Assembly (NCBI GenBank): GCA_036874045.1
Contig: CM072335.1
Location: 7,708,001-7,772,000 of the forward strand
Origin: Cymodocea nodosa
Taxonomy: Eukaryota > Streptophyta > Magnoliopsida > Alismatales > Cymodoceaceae
DNA length: 64,000 nt
Direction of reading: 5' to 3'
Shown piece by piece: positions 1-10,338 of the stretch. Position numbers and translations under genes: made by a program. Position 1 is the first letter of the stretch. Every line of letters begins with the position of its first letter. The notes below the pieces were generated by a model. The model was not told the DNA's origin and searched no databases. It worked only from the letters and a program-made list of their open reading frames with translations.

Positions 1-129
1 TTATATAGAAGAGAACGACTAAAGTACATAAGAATCTAAGAATTAAGTGGTGATGATATATAAGACTTGAAAAGAAAATGATATTTAAAGATAACTTATT
101 AAAAGAAAGAATATAGGAACTAAATGAAG

Positions 130-1692
130 AGAAACTTTAAAGGGAAATAACTAGTATTAAAAAGATTACTAGGAAAATTTTAGGAGAGTCTTGTGGGGTA
201 GCTCCATTAAGCAAAGAAAATTGGTAGCAAAATGAAGATGTACAAAAGATAATAAAATAAAAAAATGCTATAAAACCTTTGATAAATGCAAAAATGAGGA
301 AAATTTAAAGAAACATAAGCTAACAAAAAGAAATGTTAGAGCTTTTCAATATAATTTTAAAGACAAAGAAGATGTCAAATGAATTGAAAAAGAGGTTTTT
401 AATACCTATAATTAAGAATAAAGGAAACATATATAATTATCATGGTATTAAGTTAATGAATCATACTATGAAATTATGGGAAAAGATGATTGAACAAAAA
501 CTAAGGCATTAACTAAAATCACAAAAAATCAATTTAAGTTTATGTTAAGTTGGTCAACAATGAAAGTTATTCATTTACATAGACAACCAATGAAAAATTT
601 TAGACCTAAAAAAAATAAGATCCATTTCATTTTCATTAATTTAGAAAAAACTTATGATAAAATACCTAAAAACCCATTATGATAGATTTTAGAAAGCAAA
701 AAGGTATCCATAAGATATATTGATATTATAAAAGATATGTATAAAAGAGTAATTATTAGTATTAAAACTATAGAAGGAAAAACTAGGGAATTTCCAATAG
801 ACATAAGTTTATACCAAGGGTCCTCTTTAAGTTCATATCTATTTGTCTTGGTCATAATGAAATAATCAAGAAAATTCAAAAAGAAATACCTTGGTGTATG
901 TTATTTACTAATGATAGTTTTGGATGACTAAAGTAAGGTAGGAATTAATTTTAAATTAAAATTATGGAGCGACTTTAAAGTCTAAAGGATTTAGAGTAGA
1001 TCAAAAAAAGAAATAATACTTATAACCATGAGATATAGATTCAGTAAAAATAGAAATAATGATAAAGATATATACTTATAACCATGGGATTTAAAAAAGT
1101 AAGGCTTTTAAATACTTAGGATCTATAATAAGTAATAATGGTAACATTAAAGAAGATGTTGTTTATAAGATTAAAGTAGAATGAATGAAGTGTAGAAATA
1201 TTTTTAAAGTATTATGTAATAAAAGAATACCTTTAAAAAAAATTTTAAAATTATATAAAACTATAATTCACCAAAACATACTTTATGCCCCAAAATATAG
1301 ATTGTAAAGCATTACCATATGCAAAAAGTTAAGTGTTGCTCAAATGCATATGCTTAGATAGATGAATAATAATATTATAAAGGATAAGTTATTAAGAATA
1401 GAGTTGTAGTTGCACCAATGGAAAATAAGATAAGAAAATATCAGATTAAATGGTTGATCATATATCCTTAGCAGACCAAACAATGCGCCAATTATGAGAG
1501 AGGAATGTATTAGTGCAAAAAAAATTAAAAAAAATAGGAAAAAAACTTAAAATTACTTGACTAGGAATTGTAAGAAAAAATTTAAATTTATGTAATTTAA
1601 TCAAAGATTAACCATAAATAGAAACACATGGAAAAAAAAAGATTAATGTGACTAACTCTTCAAGTGGGATTATGACCAAATTATTGTTGTTT
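130..1692 (+). pseudogene. Decayed RTE-type LINE (reverse transcriptase remnant)
   Basis: Translation of the plus strand gives scattered matches to the plant RTE-like non-LTR reverse transcriptase. Around 625-690 it reads FIFINLEKTYDKIPKNPL, the counterpart of the usual F-I-D-L-E-K-A-Y-D motif with the catalytic D region. Further on come YQGSSLSSYLFVLV (about 810-855, the usual HQGSALSPFLF), a YLGSIISNNG segment near 1115-1145 and an end resembling the RTE C-terminus (LSVAQMHMLRWMN near 1330). The 3' end carries the remnant of the typical closing GTGGGATTA...TTGTTGTT (about 1650-1692). The upstream endonuclease domain is absent, part of the palm region is missing between about 400 and 530, and stops are frequent in every frame, so the copy is 5'-truncated and dead. 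It lies antisense to the neighbouring host gene and probably sits in that gene's last intron. Family assignment is by remembered motifs. Confidence 0.75.
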
Positions 1693-2119
1693 ACTTTACC
1701 AATTTACTTATGTTAATATTTATATATATATTTAGTTATCTATACTCTTACCATGAAATACAATTTGTAGTTATCCAATCTCATTATTACCTTATATCCT
1801 TTTCTTCTACCAATTTTTCCTATACTAGTTATAAAAATTATACTTTTATATAAAATTTGCCAAGTGATAAGATTTTCATTACTACTTGTGCTTAGCATAG
1901 GCTGATTTGCTAGTTCCTTTAAAAAAAGTAACCTATCATTGACAATTCAAGCTATGGATAAAATCTTTTGATAAATTATCAATTGGGATTCATCGTTTTT
2001 CAAAGTGGTTAAGAAAGAACTTCATTCTTTGAAACCTAGAGGTATCATGAAGATGTTCCAATTACATACCCATACCAATCCATCAATGAATTTTTAATTT
2101 CTATTAGAAGTAATCTTAC
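1693..2119 (-). other. Part of the last intron of the PSRP2-like gene
   Basis: Starting at the exon 3 donor (GTAAG, minus strand, just left of 2120) this AT-rich DNA shows no coding signal. The expected final exon, which in PSRP2 proteins encodes a short tail like LEGQKIRVNKA, was searched for on the minus strand by eye and not found. The intron therefore probably continues through the LINE and the last exon lies beyond the left edge. It could instead have been lost. Confidence 0.5.
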
Positions 2120-3737
2120 CTTGTTGTTAATAGATGAGATTGCAGATTCAACATCTTCTTCAGAAGAGAATGTAACAAATCCAAAACCACTAGATTTTGA
2201 GGTCCCTGGAACCCGAGATACTTTGGCACCGAGGACATTCCCATTTTCAGAGAATAGATCCATAAGCATATCAGTGGTCACTGTTTTTGAAAGGTTGCCT
2301 ACATACACTTTATATGGGCTATCAATAAATTTTGATTCCTCAGATTGAAGAAGAGATAAATCTGCAATTAACAAAGGCTTCTCGGTCACATTTACTTTGA
2401 TCTTACGTCCTCCAACTTCCTAAAACCACAACCACATATGTATTAATAAAAAGAGCACAAATAGAAAAATAAGAAAAACAAACTTTCTATCATTTTCAAA
2501 TACAAAAAATTCAGGCTATGTACACATGGTGGTGAGAACAGGAGCTAGCAGGATAGAAGGATAACATGTTGAAAATGCAAACTTGTTACTTACTGTCTCA
2601 TTCAGTTTCTCAATAGCTGCATTTGCATCTTCTACAGTTTTCATGGTGACAAAGCCAAACCTTCGACTCCTTCCAGAATATTTGTCATACATAACCTAAA
2701 CATTAGCAAACACTGTACACAGCTTGCAACATGATACAGATAAAATATAATGCCGTCAAAATATTCTACACGTTTTCTATTTTTTGGGACTTTTGCTATG
2801 ATGAGTGAGAGATAAAGAGGAAAAAAGAAGACACTTTTGTTCCCACTCCTTACCAATCAAGGATGTCAGTACTCAGTGGCATGCTAACGTCATTTAAACA
2901 GTTTAAAGAAAAAGTAATTACATTATTAAGGAGACATACCACTAAAAATACGGTAGTAAATAAGCACATGATCAGAGAGGTTACTCTGATTGACCCTGAA
3001 AACCTTGAAAAGGAAGACGGTAGTGCTGGAAATTTCATGAGACAAGAAACTGAAAGGTCAACCAAACGCTACCATGGTCAGATGCGCAACAAAATTAAGC
3101 TCGGTTCACCAAATTGTCCAAACCCGAAAATCTACCACATTTTAATCTTTTTGGTCTTTTGGCAGCATAAACAAAAGCTGAATTGATGAATCCTCAGCCA
3201 ATCATGAAAATTCAGCCTAATCTGCTCGTAGAACCCATACTGCTTATGTATAATTTCAGTCCATTTGTGCCACTAAGATTTCTAATTCATACCTCCAAAA
3301 CCACAACCAAACGCAAACAAAAACAATAAAAGTGGACTCCCAAAATAAAATCACATGCAACAAAAATGAACTTCCCCCAAAACGCCAGCACTCCCAGTTG
3401 CAAACGGAACAAGATGCAAGCAAACGCCATCCACCCATCCTATAGCATCCAACCACGTTACCTCTGCTTTGTCCACAGACCCATGCTCCCCGAAGATAGC
3501 TGCGAGCTCCTCGTTCTTCACAGTCCTAGGCATGTTCCCGACGTAGAGCCTCCTGGCCGCCTCCGAACCTGGTTCGGCCGACACCGCAGCCTTTGCCTGC
3601 GCCATCCCCACTCTCCTCCTAGAATGCGCCGGTCCAACAATCGCATGTAACCTTGGGACGGAATCCAGCGGTCGCCGAGACCATGGCTTCTGGAGGAGAA
3701 CGGGGGACGCGAGGGAGCGAGAAAAGGAAGCAGACAT
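2120..3737 (-). CDS. PSRP2: Plastid-specific ribosomal protein 2 / chloroplast RRM protein (partial, exons 1-3)
   Basis: Three exons can be placed on the minus strand: 3737-3462 (92 codons), 2695-2594 (34 codons) and 2419-2120 (100 codons). All introns are phase 0 with GT donors (GTAACG, GTAAGT, GTAAGA) and AG acceptors. The 226 residues begin with an Arg/Ser/Ala-rich, acid-poor leader of about 55 residues that looks like a chloroplast transit peptide. Two RRM domains follow. RRM1 has RNP2 LYVGNM (about 64-69) and RNP1 RRFGFVTM (about 102-109). RRM2 has VYVGNL (164-169) and GFGFVTF (204-210). The linker EKPLLIADLSLLQSEES and the stretch SRVPGTSKSSGFGFVTF are characteristic of PSRP2 (cS22), a cpRNP associated with the 30S plastid ribosome. 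PSRP2 is known to bind RNA in the chloroplast. About 13 C-terminal residues of RRM2 are missing and presumably lie in an exon left of the window. The first exon is much more GC-rich than its surroundings. This is the only convincing host gene here. Family identification is strong; distinction from other cpRNPs rests on remembered sequence. Confidence 0.85.
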
Positions 3738-3850
3738 TTCTAGGTTTGCCCGAGATCTCTGCCCTGCGGTTTCGTGTTCGTAGCGGAGAGGATTGGGTTT
3801 TTATGACGTACCAGTAGCGAACATCCTTCTGGCCTATTGGGATATGTCAT
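3738..3850 (-). promoter_or_regulatory. 5' UTR and putative promoter of the PSRP2-like gene
   Basis: Upstream of the ATG (minus strand) lies a GC-rich leader of about 60 bases. It is preceded by ATAAAAACCC (about 3793-3803) and a TGACGTA element (3804-3810), a bZIP-type core. Spacing would suit a core promoter close to the start codon. No transcript evidence is available, so this is inference from position and motifs. Confidence 0.35.
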
Positions 3851-4029
3851 GGCACGGGAAATTCATATCGAAAGATCGGTTTCGTCAGAAGATAAATCTA
3901 TCGTATTTTTACGGTGGAAGCGAATTAATTATTAAAAAAGAAAATTGAATAACATTGACGTATATTTGTACAGTTGAAAATGTAGAGAAAAGTTACAAAA
4001 ATTTATTTTTTTAGGATATAAGTATATAA

Positions 4030-4800
4030 TTTTTCCTTGCTTATCTCGACCAAAACCCTCGAGCGTCTCGTCGTCGTTAAACCCTCGCGCATCCGTGCAT
4101 TCAAGAACTTCCACCATCGCTGCCAAACACTTGCAAATCCCTGTTCCTACGTGGTAGTCCCCCATCACCGCGCCGTCACCACAAAACAGTTGTGCGTCTA
4201 TCGGACAACTTCCCCCATGGCAAGGGTATCTTCCCATCGCTTGCGTGGCTGTCCATTGAAGAACTTCCCCTCCCCTGTTGCTCGCGCATCCAGTAAACCC
4301 TCGTCGCTTTCCATCATTCACAGGCAGAGTAGAATATGACAGATTTCTTCATTTGTTTTGGATTTTTCCGTTGATCCTCTATTTTCGTCCTCACGTGTCT
4401 CCTATCTTCCGCCTGTCTCTTCTATGAATCCACAAGTGTTGACCGCTTATTTCGTCGAATCGACGAGCATAGAGGAGCGTTGATGTAATGGACGGCAAGA
4501 TCGTGGAGTTCTAGTGGTGATGAGGTAGTGCGATCAGCGATCGTCTGTGTTGTAGTCGAGTGAGCGACATTGGGCTCTCCATTTTTCTTGTCATCGGGTT
4601 GAAGGTCGCTTTTGTGCGAGAGGAGGGAGAGAAATCAGATGATCGTGGTCAATTGAGGAGTTAAGCGAGCTCGATGATCTTGGGTTCGACGGAAGATTCG
4701 TGAAGAAGAAAAAGAAAAAAGAGAAGGAAAAAGGAATAAAAAAAAAAAGAGAAAGGTGAAAAAAAGGGGATAAAGGAACACAAGAAATAATATTAGATTT
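4030..4800. other. GC-rich patch of unknown role
   Basis: This stretch is clearly richer in G+C and CpG than its surroundings (many CGTCG, CGCGC, TCGACGA). It contains a 100-codon plus-strand frame (4037-4339) with no recognisable domain, a composition rich in S, R, P and V, and no start context of note. The right end turns into an A-rich tract (about 4700-4800). It could be a remnant of a host gene, an unannotated upstream exon or an old transposon. I see no match to any family. Confidence 0.3.
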
Positions 4801-5089
4801 TTACAATTTTTTTTTGTAAGTCTTTCTTCTTCTTAATCTAAAACTTTAGTTTTATTTGAAATTTATATATGATTTTAATAATTATGATGATTTATGTAAG
4901 TATATTCATAAATATTTATCATTAATGTTATGTATTTTAGAATAATACATGATTAAGGATATAGTGATAAATATTTCAAATTCATAAGTTTAAACATATT
5001 AATGTTATTGTATATTGTTTGAGAAAATTTGTTTAATTTGTTTTTATGTTTATATTAATATTTTTTTAAAAAGTAAATAAATAATTTTT

Positions 5090-5645
5090 TACATAAATTA
5101 GTTATTAAGTTTAATTTATATTTTAACTATAAGTATATAATATCTATTGTATTTGTATGTAATTACAAGTTAATCTTATAGAGATTGAAATAAACATTAT
5201 TGTATTATTTTTTATTTTTTTATAGTCAAGGGTTTGTGTGTTAAATTAAATATTTCGTTGATTTACTATTAACTTAACGAACTTTGTCGTGAAGTTATAG
5301 TTAACTCAATGAACTATTATCGTAGATTTAAGTTAATTCTATAAGCTTATCTAATAACTTTAAATTAAATATTATTATTTACGGAATAACTTAATAGAAT
5401 ATAAATAATATTAATTAAGTTTTTTAATATTAATTTACTTAATATTTATCATTAATCAATATTAACATTTAGATATTTTAAATAATAATCATTAAGATTT
5501 TTGATATTCTATACAAATTAAATTTCAATAATTAATAAAATTATTTTTTATTTTCTAAATCAACTAAATATAAAATATTTATAATATTGATAATAATAAC
5601 ATTAATCACAATATAAAACAAATAATACAACACATAAATATTATA
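5090..5645 (-). repeat. Strongly AT-decayed gypsy-type LTR remnant
   Basis: The order of motifs matches about 10,500-11,040 of the inner gypsy LTR: a TATCTATTGTATT...GTACAAGTYRATCYYATAGAGA-like segment (about 5140-5190), the AACTTAACGAAC/GTTAACTCAATGAAC repeats (5265-5320), TTTACGGAATAAC (about 5380-5392), and AACATTAATCACRATAYAA (about 5608-5627). Most differences are C-to-T or G-to-A, which suggests long decay of methylated cytosines. It is a much older fossil than the other LTRs in the window. LTR ends are not definable. Confidence 0.6.
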
Positions 5646-5651
5646 TAAATT

Positions 5652-5795
5652 CTAAGACATTCCCTTCAGGTTTCGATGGAAGCCCTCGCCTTCTCGGGTC
5701 TCAGGTGCTAGGAACATTCTCTTCGGGATTCGAGGGAAGCCCTCTCCTGTCGGTGATCGGGTAATTGGTACATTCCCTTTCGGGGTTTAGATCAT
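5652..5795. repeat. GC-rich tandem repeat, about 58-bp unit, about 2.5 copies
   Basis: Units begin near 5652, 5710 and 5769. Each starts with ACATTCYCTTCGGG-like sequence, then GGAAGCCCTC, then a CGGGT...AGGT/TTGGT end. A related phrase (AGAAGCCCTCGAGGACTCGG) recurs at about 5873-5892. The block is much more GC-rich than the adjacent LTR remnant. Its source is unknown; it may be the tandem-repeat part of an old element. Confidence 0.5.
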
Positions 5796-6641
5796 TCTCT
5801 CTCTCAAGAGCCCTAAAGCCTTGCTTTTTTGAATACGGGCTTTGGGCTCAAGGAGTGAGTAAAGATCATAGAGAAGCCCTCGAGGACTCGGGTACTAGAT
5901 ACATTTCCGAGACTCATTGAGAAATGGAATTTAAGTCAAACTAAGTTAGATAGACTAACTAGTACCCCTGCGGTGTCATATAAATTTGACTTAAGATTTG
6001 ATTATCTTGAATATCCTGAATCTCAAGCTAATAAAAGATTTATTAGTTGCAATTCAAGTAAATCTAATACTAAAATTCTTTTTATTATGAAACAAGATAA
6101 TAAATATGTAGAAGTAGACAATTCAATGGATGAATCATGTTATAATAATATAAAACAATGTGATTTATCTAAATGTACTTCTAACATGACTATAAATGTT
6201 TCTAAAAATCTTGTTTCTTGTTTTGGAAATTCAATCACTAATGTTTCAAAAATGTCAAACAATCGTAGTAAATTGAAAATTCAGAAATCTGACCATGAAA
6301 TTCAAAACTCTGGTGTTAGACCAATTACTCATTCTATATGTTCCTTATCTGAAACTTCTTGTGCAGAAAAAGATTTTGTATGTATTGAAATTCAAATACA
6401 AGTATAAAATCTTGGTACGAACTTACTGAAATGTATGAGCATGACCAAAATAAATTAACATCTGATAGAAACTAGTTTGGTCTTAGTTATACTATATCTG
6501 AAAATAAAAAGAATGATTATAAGAGCAATAATGTTAGAAGTAAGTATGATGCTAACGATAAATCATTAGTACTTACAACTAATAAAAATGTAAATGATAA
6601 TGTTAAACTGTTTTTAAACAAAAAGAAGAAATATGTATTTA

Positions 6642-7374
6642 GGGGGGGTCAGTGCCTGACGGAATTCAGCTGACGGAAAGGAAAATTATTGAATTCCGTC
6701 AGAATGCTGTTAGTGTGCATTACACTTGACGGAAAGGAAAGTCGGATTTTACCGTTGTATAAAATCCAAAAATTTCCTTTACCATCAGAAATTTTCTCCT
6801 CCCTCTGGACGCGAAACCCTCGACCCTCGCTTCAATATTACGTGTGGGGTTGTGAAACATCGATTTTCAATATTACATGGTCAAATGCCATATCCATATG
6901 AAACACAAGTAAAGATTGTCATCGTATGTTTTTTGCTTCATAATTTTATTTGTAAGACTGATAAGGAAGATTTACTTGAGGACTTGCTAGATGAGTTGGA
7001 AGAGTTAAATATTATTGATGACATACAACCAATGGGAGAGATACATATAAAAATCAATGCCCAAGTTCGAATGACTCAAGAACAAAGAAAAGAAATGGCA
7101 GATAAGATGCGAGAAGATATGATGATGACAATGTGGGATGGAAGAACTAGATGATATTATTTCGTATTGTAATATTTCAATTAAGATGTATTTGTATTTT
7201 TCGAATATTAGTTGTAATAAACTTTTGTCAGAATTTCCATCAGAATTTTCCGTCCTGCACTAAACCCCTCTCAGAATTTTCCTTTTCTTTTCCGTTACAA
7301 ATTTTCCATTTCCTTTCCGTCAGAATTTTCCTTTTCCTTTCCGTCAGAATTTTCCGTCATGCACTAACACGCCC
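6642..7374 (+). mobile_element. PIF/Harbinger DNA transposon, internally deleted, TSD TTA
   Basis: The insert interrupts Copia B gag and is flanked by TTA on both sides (6639-6641 and 7375-7377), the typical PIF/Harbinger target duplication. The uninterrupted relative near 46.2 kb shows the empty site. Terminal inverted repeats begin GGGGGGGTCAGTGCCTGACG (left) and GGGCGTGTTAGTGCATGACG (right, reverse complement), with about 19 of the first 23 positions identical. Subterminal motifs of the type GACGGAAAGGAAA recur in inverted orientation at both ends, several times near 7230-7360. The interior keeps only the C-terminal end of a transposase. At 733 bp it is far shorter than an autonomous element, so it depends on transposase from elsewhere. 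Confidence 0.9.
6829..7154 (+). pseudogene. C-terminal fragment of a PIF/Harbinger transposase (DDE_Tnp_4 type)
   Basis: The open frame that runs to 7154 contains CGVVKHRFSILHG followed by YETQVKIVIVCFLLHNFIC, the counterpart of the family's FGVLKxRFxIL...QxxIVxACxxLHNFI block. An acidic helix (EDLLEDLLDELEELN) and the terminal MMTMWDGR end often seen in plant Harbinger transposases follow. The frame upstream, from the ATG at 6726, does not look like transposase and probably comes from the subterminal region. The domain's N-terminal catalytic aspartates are absent, so no active enzyme is made. Host transposases acting in trans may have moved the copy. Confidence 0.8.
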
Positions 7375-9049
7375 TTAATGAACTTGGTCCTCAACAACAT
7401 TGGATACCAAGAAACAGTTCTTCTTAATTTGTATTGTAGGAGGAAACAACATTAAAATGGATCTTGGATAGTAGAGCATCAAGTCACATGACTGGACAGA
7501 AAAGTTTACTGAAAAATTTTACAAATACCAAGAAAGGAAATGTTACATTTGGAAACAAAAGTAATGATAAAATCATAGGTATGGGCAATGTTCAAATAAC
7601 TTCTACTTATGTTATTTCGAATGTACTATATGTAGAAAACCTAGGATTTAATTTGTTGAGTATTATAAAACTAACTGATAATGGATATTATGTATTATTT
7701 GAAGATGATGTATGTAAAATTATTGATAAAAGTACAAATGAACTTAAGTTTATTGCTAAAAGAAAAGGTTCTGTATGTATTTTATCTTTACCTTCTAGTG
7801 TAGTTAATTTAAATTCATGTTTGCTAGCTAAAACTAGTGATGTATATCTGTGGTATAGAAGGATCGGGCATATAAATATGAAATTATTGCATAAATTATA
7901 GAAAATATTTAGTGAGAGGTTTACCAAAGATTAAATACTCAAAGACTTTTTGTATGATGCATGTGAGTTAGGTAAACTTCATAAAAACTCTTTTAAATCC
8001 AAAACTGATATATCAAGCAAGAGAGTCTTAGAACTTATACATATGGATCTATTTGAACCAACAAGAATCATGAGTCTTGGTGGTAAATGGTATGTATAGA
8101 ATGTGTAATATGTTGAGAGACACGGAAGTTTGGGATAGGTATGACAGACTGGAGTGTAGTTTAGAGTAAAACATAGATAAACTGGAACAATATATGTGGC
8201 AGCAACAAGAAGTCAACTAATTAAACTATAGAGAAGTATATTCAGAACTTAATATTGATATCATTTATGAAATTGAGAAAACCGTAATGAAAATTGACCA
8301 AAAATTGAATGTAATGAGATTATATGATTTGGAAAGAAAATTAAAAGTATTGGATGAATTTACAATGAAATTACAAATTATGCAATAGGAAATCACAAAT
8401 GAAAACTTTCATATCACAAATCTACATAATTTGCAAGACATACAGACAAAAGAAAATACCAATGCAATAGAATTTAAAGAATGTAATTTAAAACTAAAAA
8501 CAGTTGAAGATCATAATCACGAAAATGATATACAAGAACATCAATAAAGTAACGAAAATCTGAAAGATGTATGTATAACATTAAGATCTGGAATTGATAT
8601 ACCATCAAGACTTCAAAACGAAAATAATATGAAGGTGGATAAGAACAAAAATCAAAATGATAATAAAAATGTAATATCTGAAAATATAGACATCAATGAA
8701 GAAAAATCTAAATCTGAAAATGAGACTAAAAGTGATCAAACAAATCAAATGAAAGAAAAATAATCTTTTAAATCACAATCATTAGCACCCTATCCTGAAA
8801 GATTACAACAAATATTTCTTGAAAAATAAGAAAAAATTAGAGAAATTTCTGAAAAAGTACAAGTTAGCATTCCGTTGTTAGATTTATTGCAGAAAATGCC
8901 ACCTTGTGCTAAATTTCTTAAGGATTGGTGTACTAAGAAAAGAGAGCGAAAAGTTTTAAGGAAAGTCTTTTTAGCTGAGCAAAGTAGTTCCCTATTTCTG
9001 TCACAAATTCCTAAAAAGTTATCTGATCCTAGAATTCCTGTTATATCAT

Positions 9050-9420
9050 GCACCATAGGAAATACCATTCTAGAAAGAACCTTAATAAACCTAGGTGCAG
9101 GTATAAATGTTATGCCAAATGATATATTTGCATCCTTAGGATTAGAAGGCTTAACTGCTACTAAGATTGTTATTCAATTAGCTAACAGAAGTATAAGATA
9201 CCCTAGAGGAAAAATAGAGGATGTCTTAATTAAAATCAAAAATTTCATATATCCTATTGATATTATAATTTTAGATTCCCAACAAATTAAGCATAAAAAC
9301 AGTGATACATCTTTAATTTTGGGAAGACCATTCTTAGCAACATCAGAGGCTGTTATAAATTGTAAAACTGGAGTAATGAAGTTAGCATATGGTAATGAGG
9401 ATACTCAATTAAACATTTTC
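9050..9420 (+). pseudogene. Outer gypsy aspartic protease domain
   Basis: Contains ISCTIGNTILERTLINLGAG...INVMP, the Athila-type protease block around the flap and active site, and ILGRPFLAT near the end (about 9316-9345), followed by VINCKTGVMKLAYGNE. The family's function is to cut the Gag-Pol polyprotein. The same region of the inner gypsy is at about 22.4-22.75 kb. Fossil. Confidence 0.8.
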
Positions 9421-9819
9421 AAACCAGAAAAGTTTGAGGAGTTATAAATGTCGTTACATACTATAGACTTTTTAGAGGATAAAGGAGATATGCTAGATGA
9501 TGTGATTCAACAAGAATTAAATAGGCAACTCAATTCTGAGATTTTAGAAGAAAGTGAAAGCATAAATGTAAAAGGAGATCAGGAAGAGATTAATATAGAA
9601 AATGATGACGTTCAAGTAGGAGCTCTAACTTCTAATAGGCAACAGTTAGAATTAAAACCTTTACCTCTTGAATTAACCTATATATTTCTAGAAGAAAAAT
9701 GAACATGTCTAATCGTTATTGCTTCAGATTTAAAAGAGGATCAAATTGCTAAATTAAAAGATGTAGTAAAAACTTATAAAGAAGTAATAGGATGGACTAT
9801 GACAGATATAAAAGGGTTA

Positions 9820-10338
9820 AGTGTAACTTTATGCTGTCACCACATATATTTAGAAGAGAATGCTAAACCAGTTAGAATTCCTAAGAGGAGATTAAATTCA
9901 AACATTAAAGAAGTAGTCAGGAAGGAAATAGTGAAATGGTTAGACAATGACATAATTTATCCGATTTCTGATAGCCCATGGGTTAGTCCAGTCTATGTAG
10001 TTCCCAAGAAATCAGGATTAACATTTATTAGGAATGAAAGTCAAAACTTAATACCTACTAGAATTCAATCAGGCTGGAGAGTGTGTATAGATTATAGAAA
10101 GCTAAATGTTGTGACTAGGAAAGATTATTTTCCCTTACCTTTTATAGATCAAATGCTAGAGAGATTAGTAGGGCAAGAATATTTTTGTTTTCTAGACGAG
10201 TATTCAGGATATAACCAAGTTCTAGTAGCATTAGAGGATCAAGAGAAAACAACTTTCACCTGTCCTAATGGAACTTATGCTTTTAAGAGAATGCCATTCG
10301 GATTATGTAATGCACCAGCTACCTTTCAAAGGTGTATG
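9820..10338 (+). pseudogene. Outer gypsy reverse transcriptase, N-terminal half
   Basis: Includes CCHHIYLEENAKPVR, RRLNSNIKEVVRKEI, the SPWVSPVYVVPKK motif, GWRVCIDYRKLN, the FLDEYSGYNQ motif and TYAFKRMPFGLCNAPATFQ. All are typical of Athila/Tat-type Ty3/gypsy RT. The domain is interrupted after ATFQRCM by the inner gypsy; the rest lies beyond 34,468. Fossil. Confidence 0.88.
10334..10338. repeat. Target site duplication GTATG, left copy (inner gypsy)
   Basis: The five bases GTATG directly precede the LTR start TGTTTGG. The same five bases follow the other LTR end at 34,468-34,472. The interrupted RT reading resumes across them. This pairs two LTRs 24 kb apart as ends of one insertion. Confidence 0.9.

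Larger units (their letters stand above)
5915..8092 (+). mobile_element. Copia family B fragment (gag C-terminus, protease, start of integrase), fossil
   Basis: The plus-strand translation matches the minus-strand Copia B element between about 45.5 and 46.9 kb. It has the gag C-terminal part (SYKFDLRFDYLEYPESQANK at about 5976-6035), the protease/GAG-pre-integrase stretch (SHMTGQKSLLKNF, about 7480-7520; YLWYRRIGHINMKLLHKL, about 7845-7900), and the first part of the integrase. It is split by the Harbinger transposon at 6642-7374. It stops abruptly at 8092, where gypsy gag-type sequence begins in the same orientation. Neither LTR is attached. It is a broken fossil with a handful of disabling changes. 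Confidence 0.8.
8093..10338 (+). mobile_element. Outer Athila-like gypsy element, left half (gag remnant, protease, RT N-half), fossil
   Basis: Plus-strand sequence parallel to the inner gypsy at 21.5-23.7 kb. It begins inside the gag/linker region (MLRDTEVWDRYDRLE near 8110-8155), followed by an Asn/Glu/Lys-rich linker, the aspartic protease and the first half of the reverse transcriptase. It stops exactly at 10,338, where the LTR of the inner gypsy begins. The sequence continues at 34,468 after a GTATG duplication. The left end joins a Copia fragment, so the 5' LTR is missing. Broken in several places as well as by the nested insertion. Confidence 0.88.

Noticed and set aside
652-879. 75-codon hydrophobic frame on the minus strand at the left end
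   Set aside because: It is antisense to the LINE reverse transcriptase remnant and looks membrane-like only because of AT-rich composition.
2121-2348. 75-codon plus-strand frame over PSRP2 exon 3
   Set aside because: It is antisense to clearly conserved RRM coding sequence and is a shadow frame.
2863-3186. 107-codon plus-strand frame within PSRP2 intron 1
   Set aside because: It lies inside a well-supported intron, has no recognisable domain and no supporting signal.
4037-4339. Overlapping 100- and 129-codon frames on both strands
   Set aside because: Both are open because of GC-rich composition. Neither shows a domain, splice context or conservation that I can recognise.
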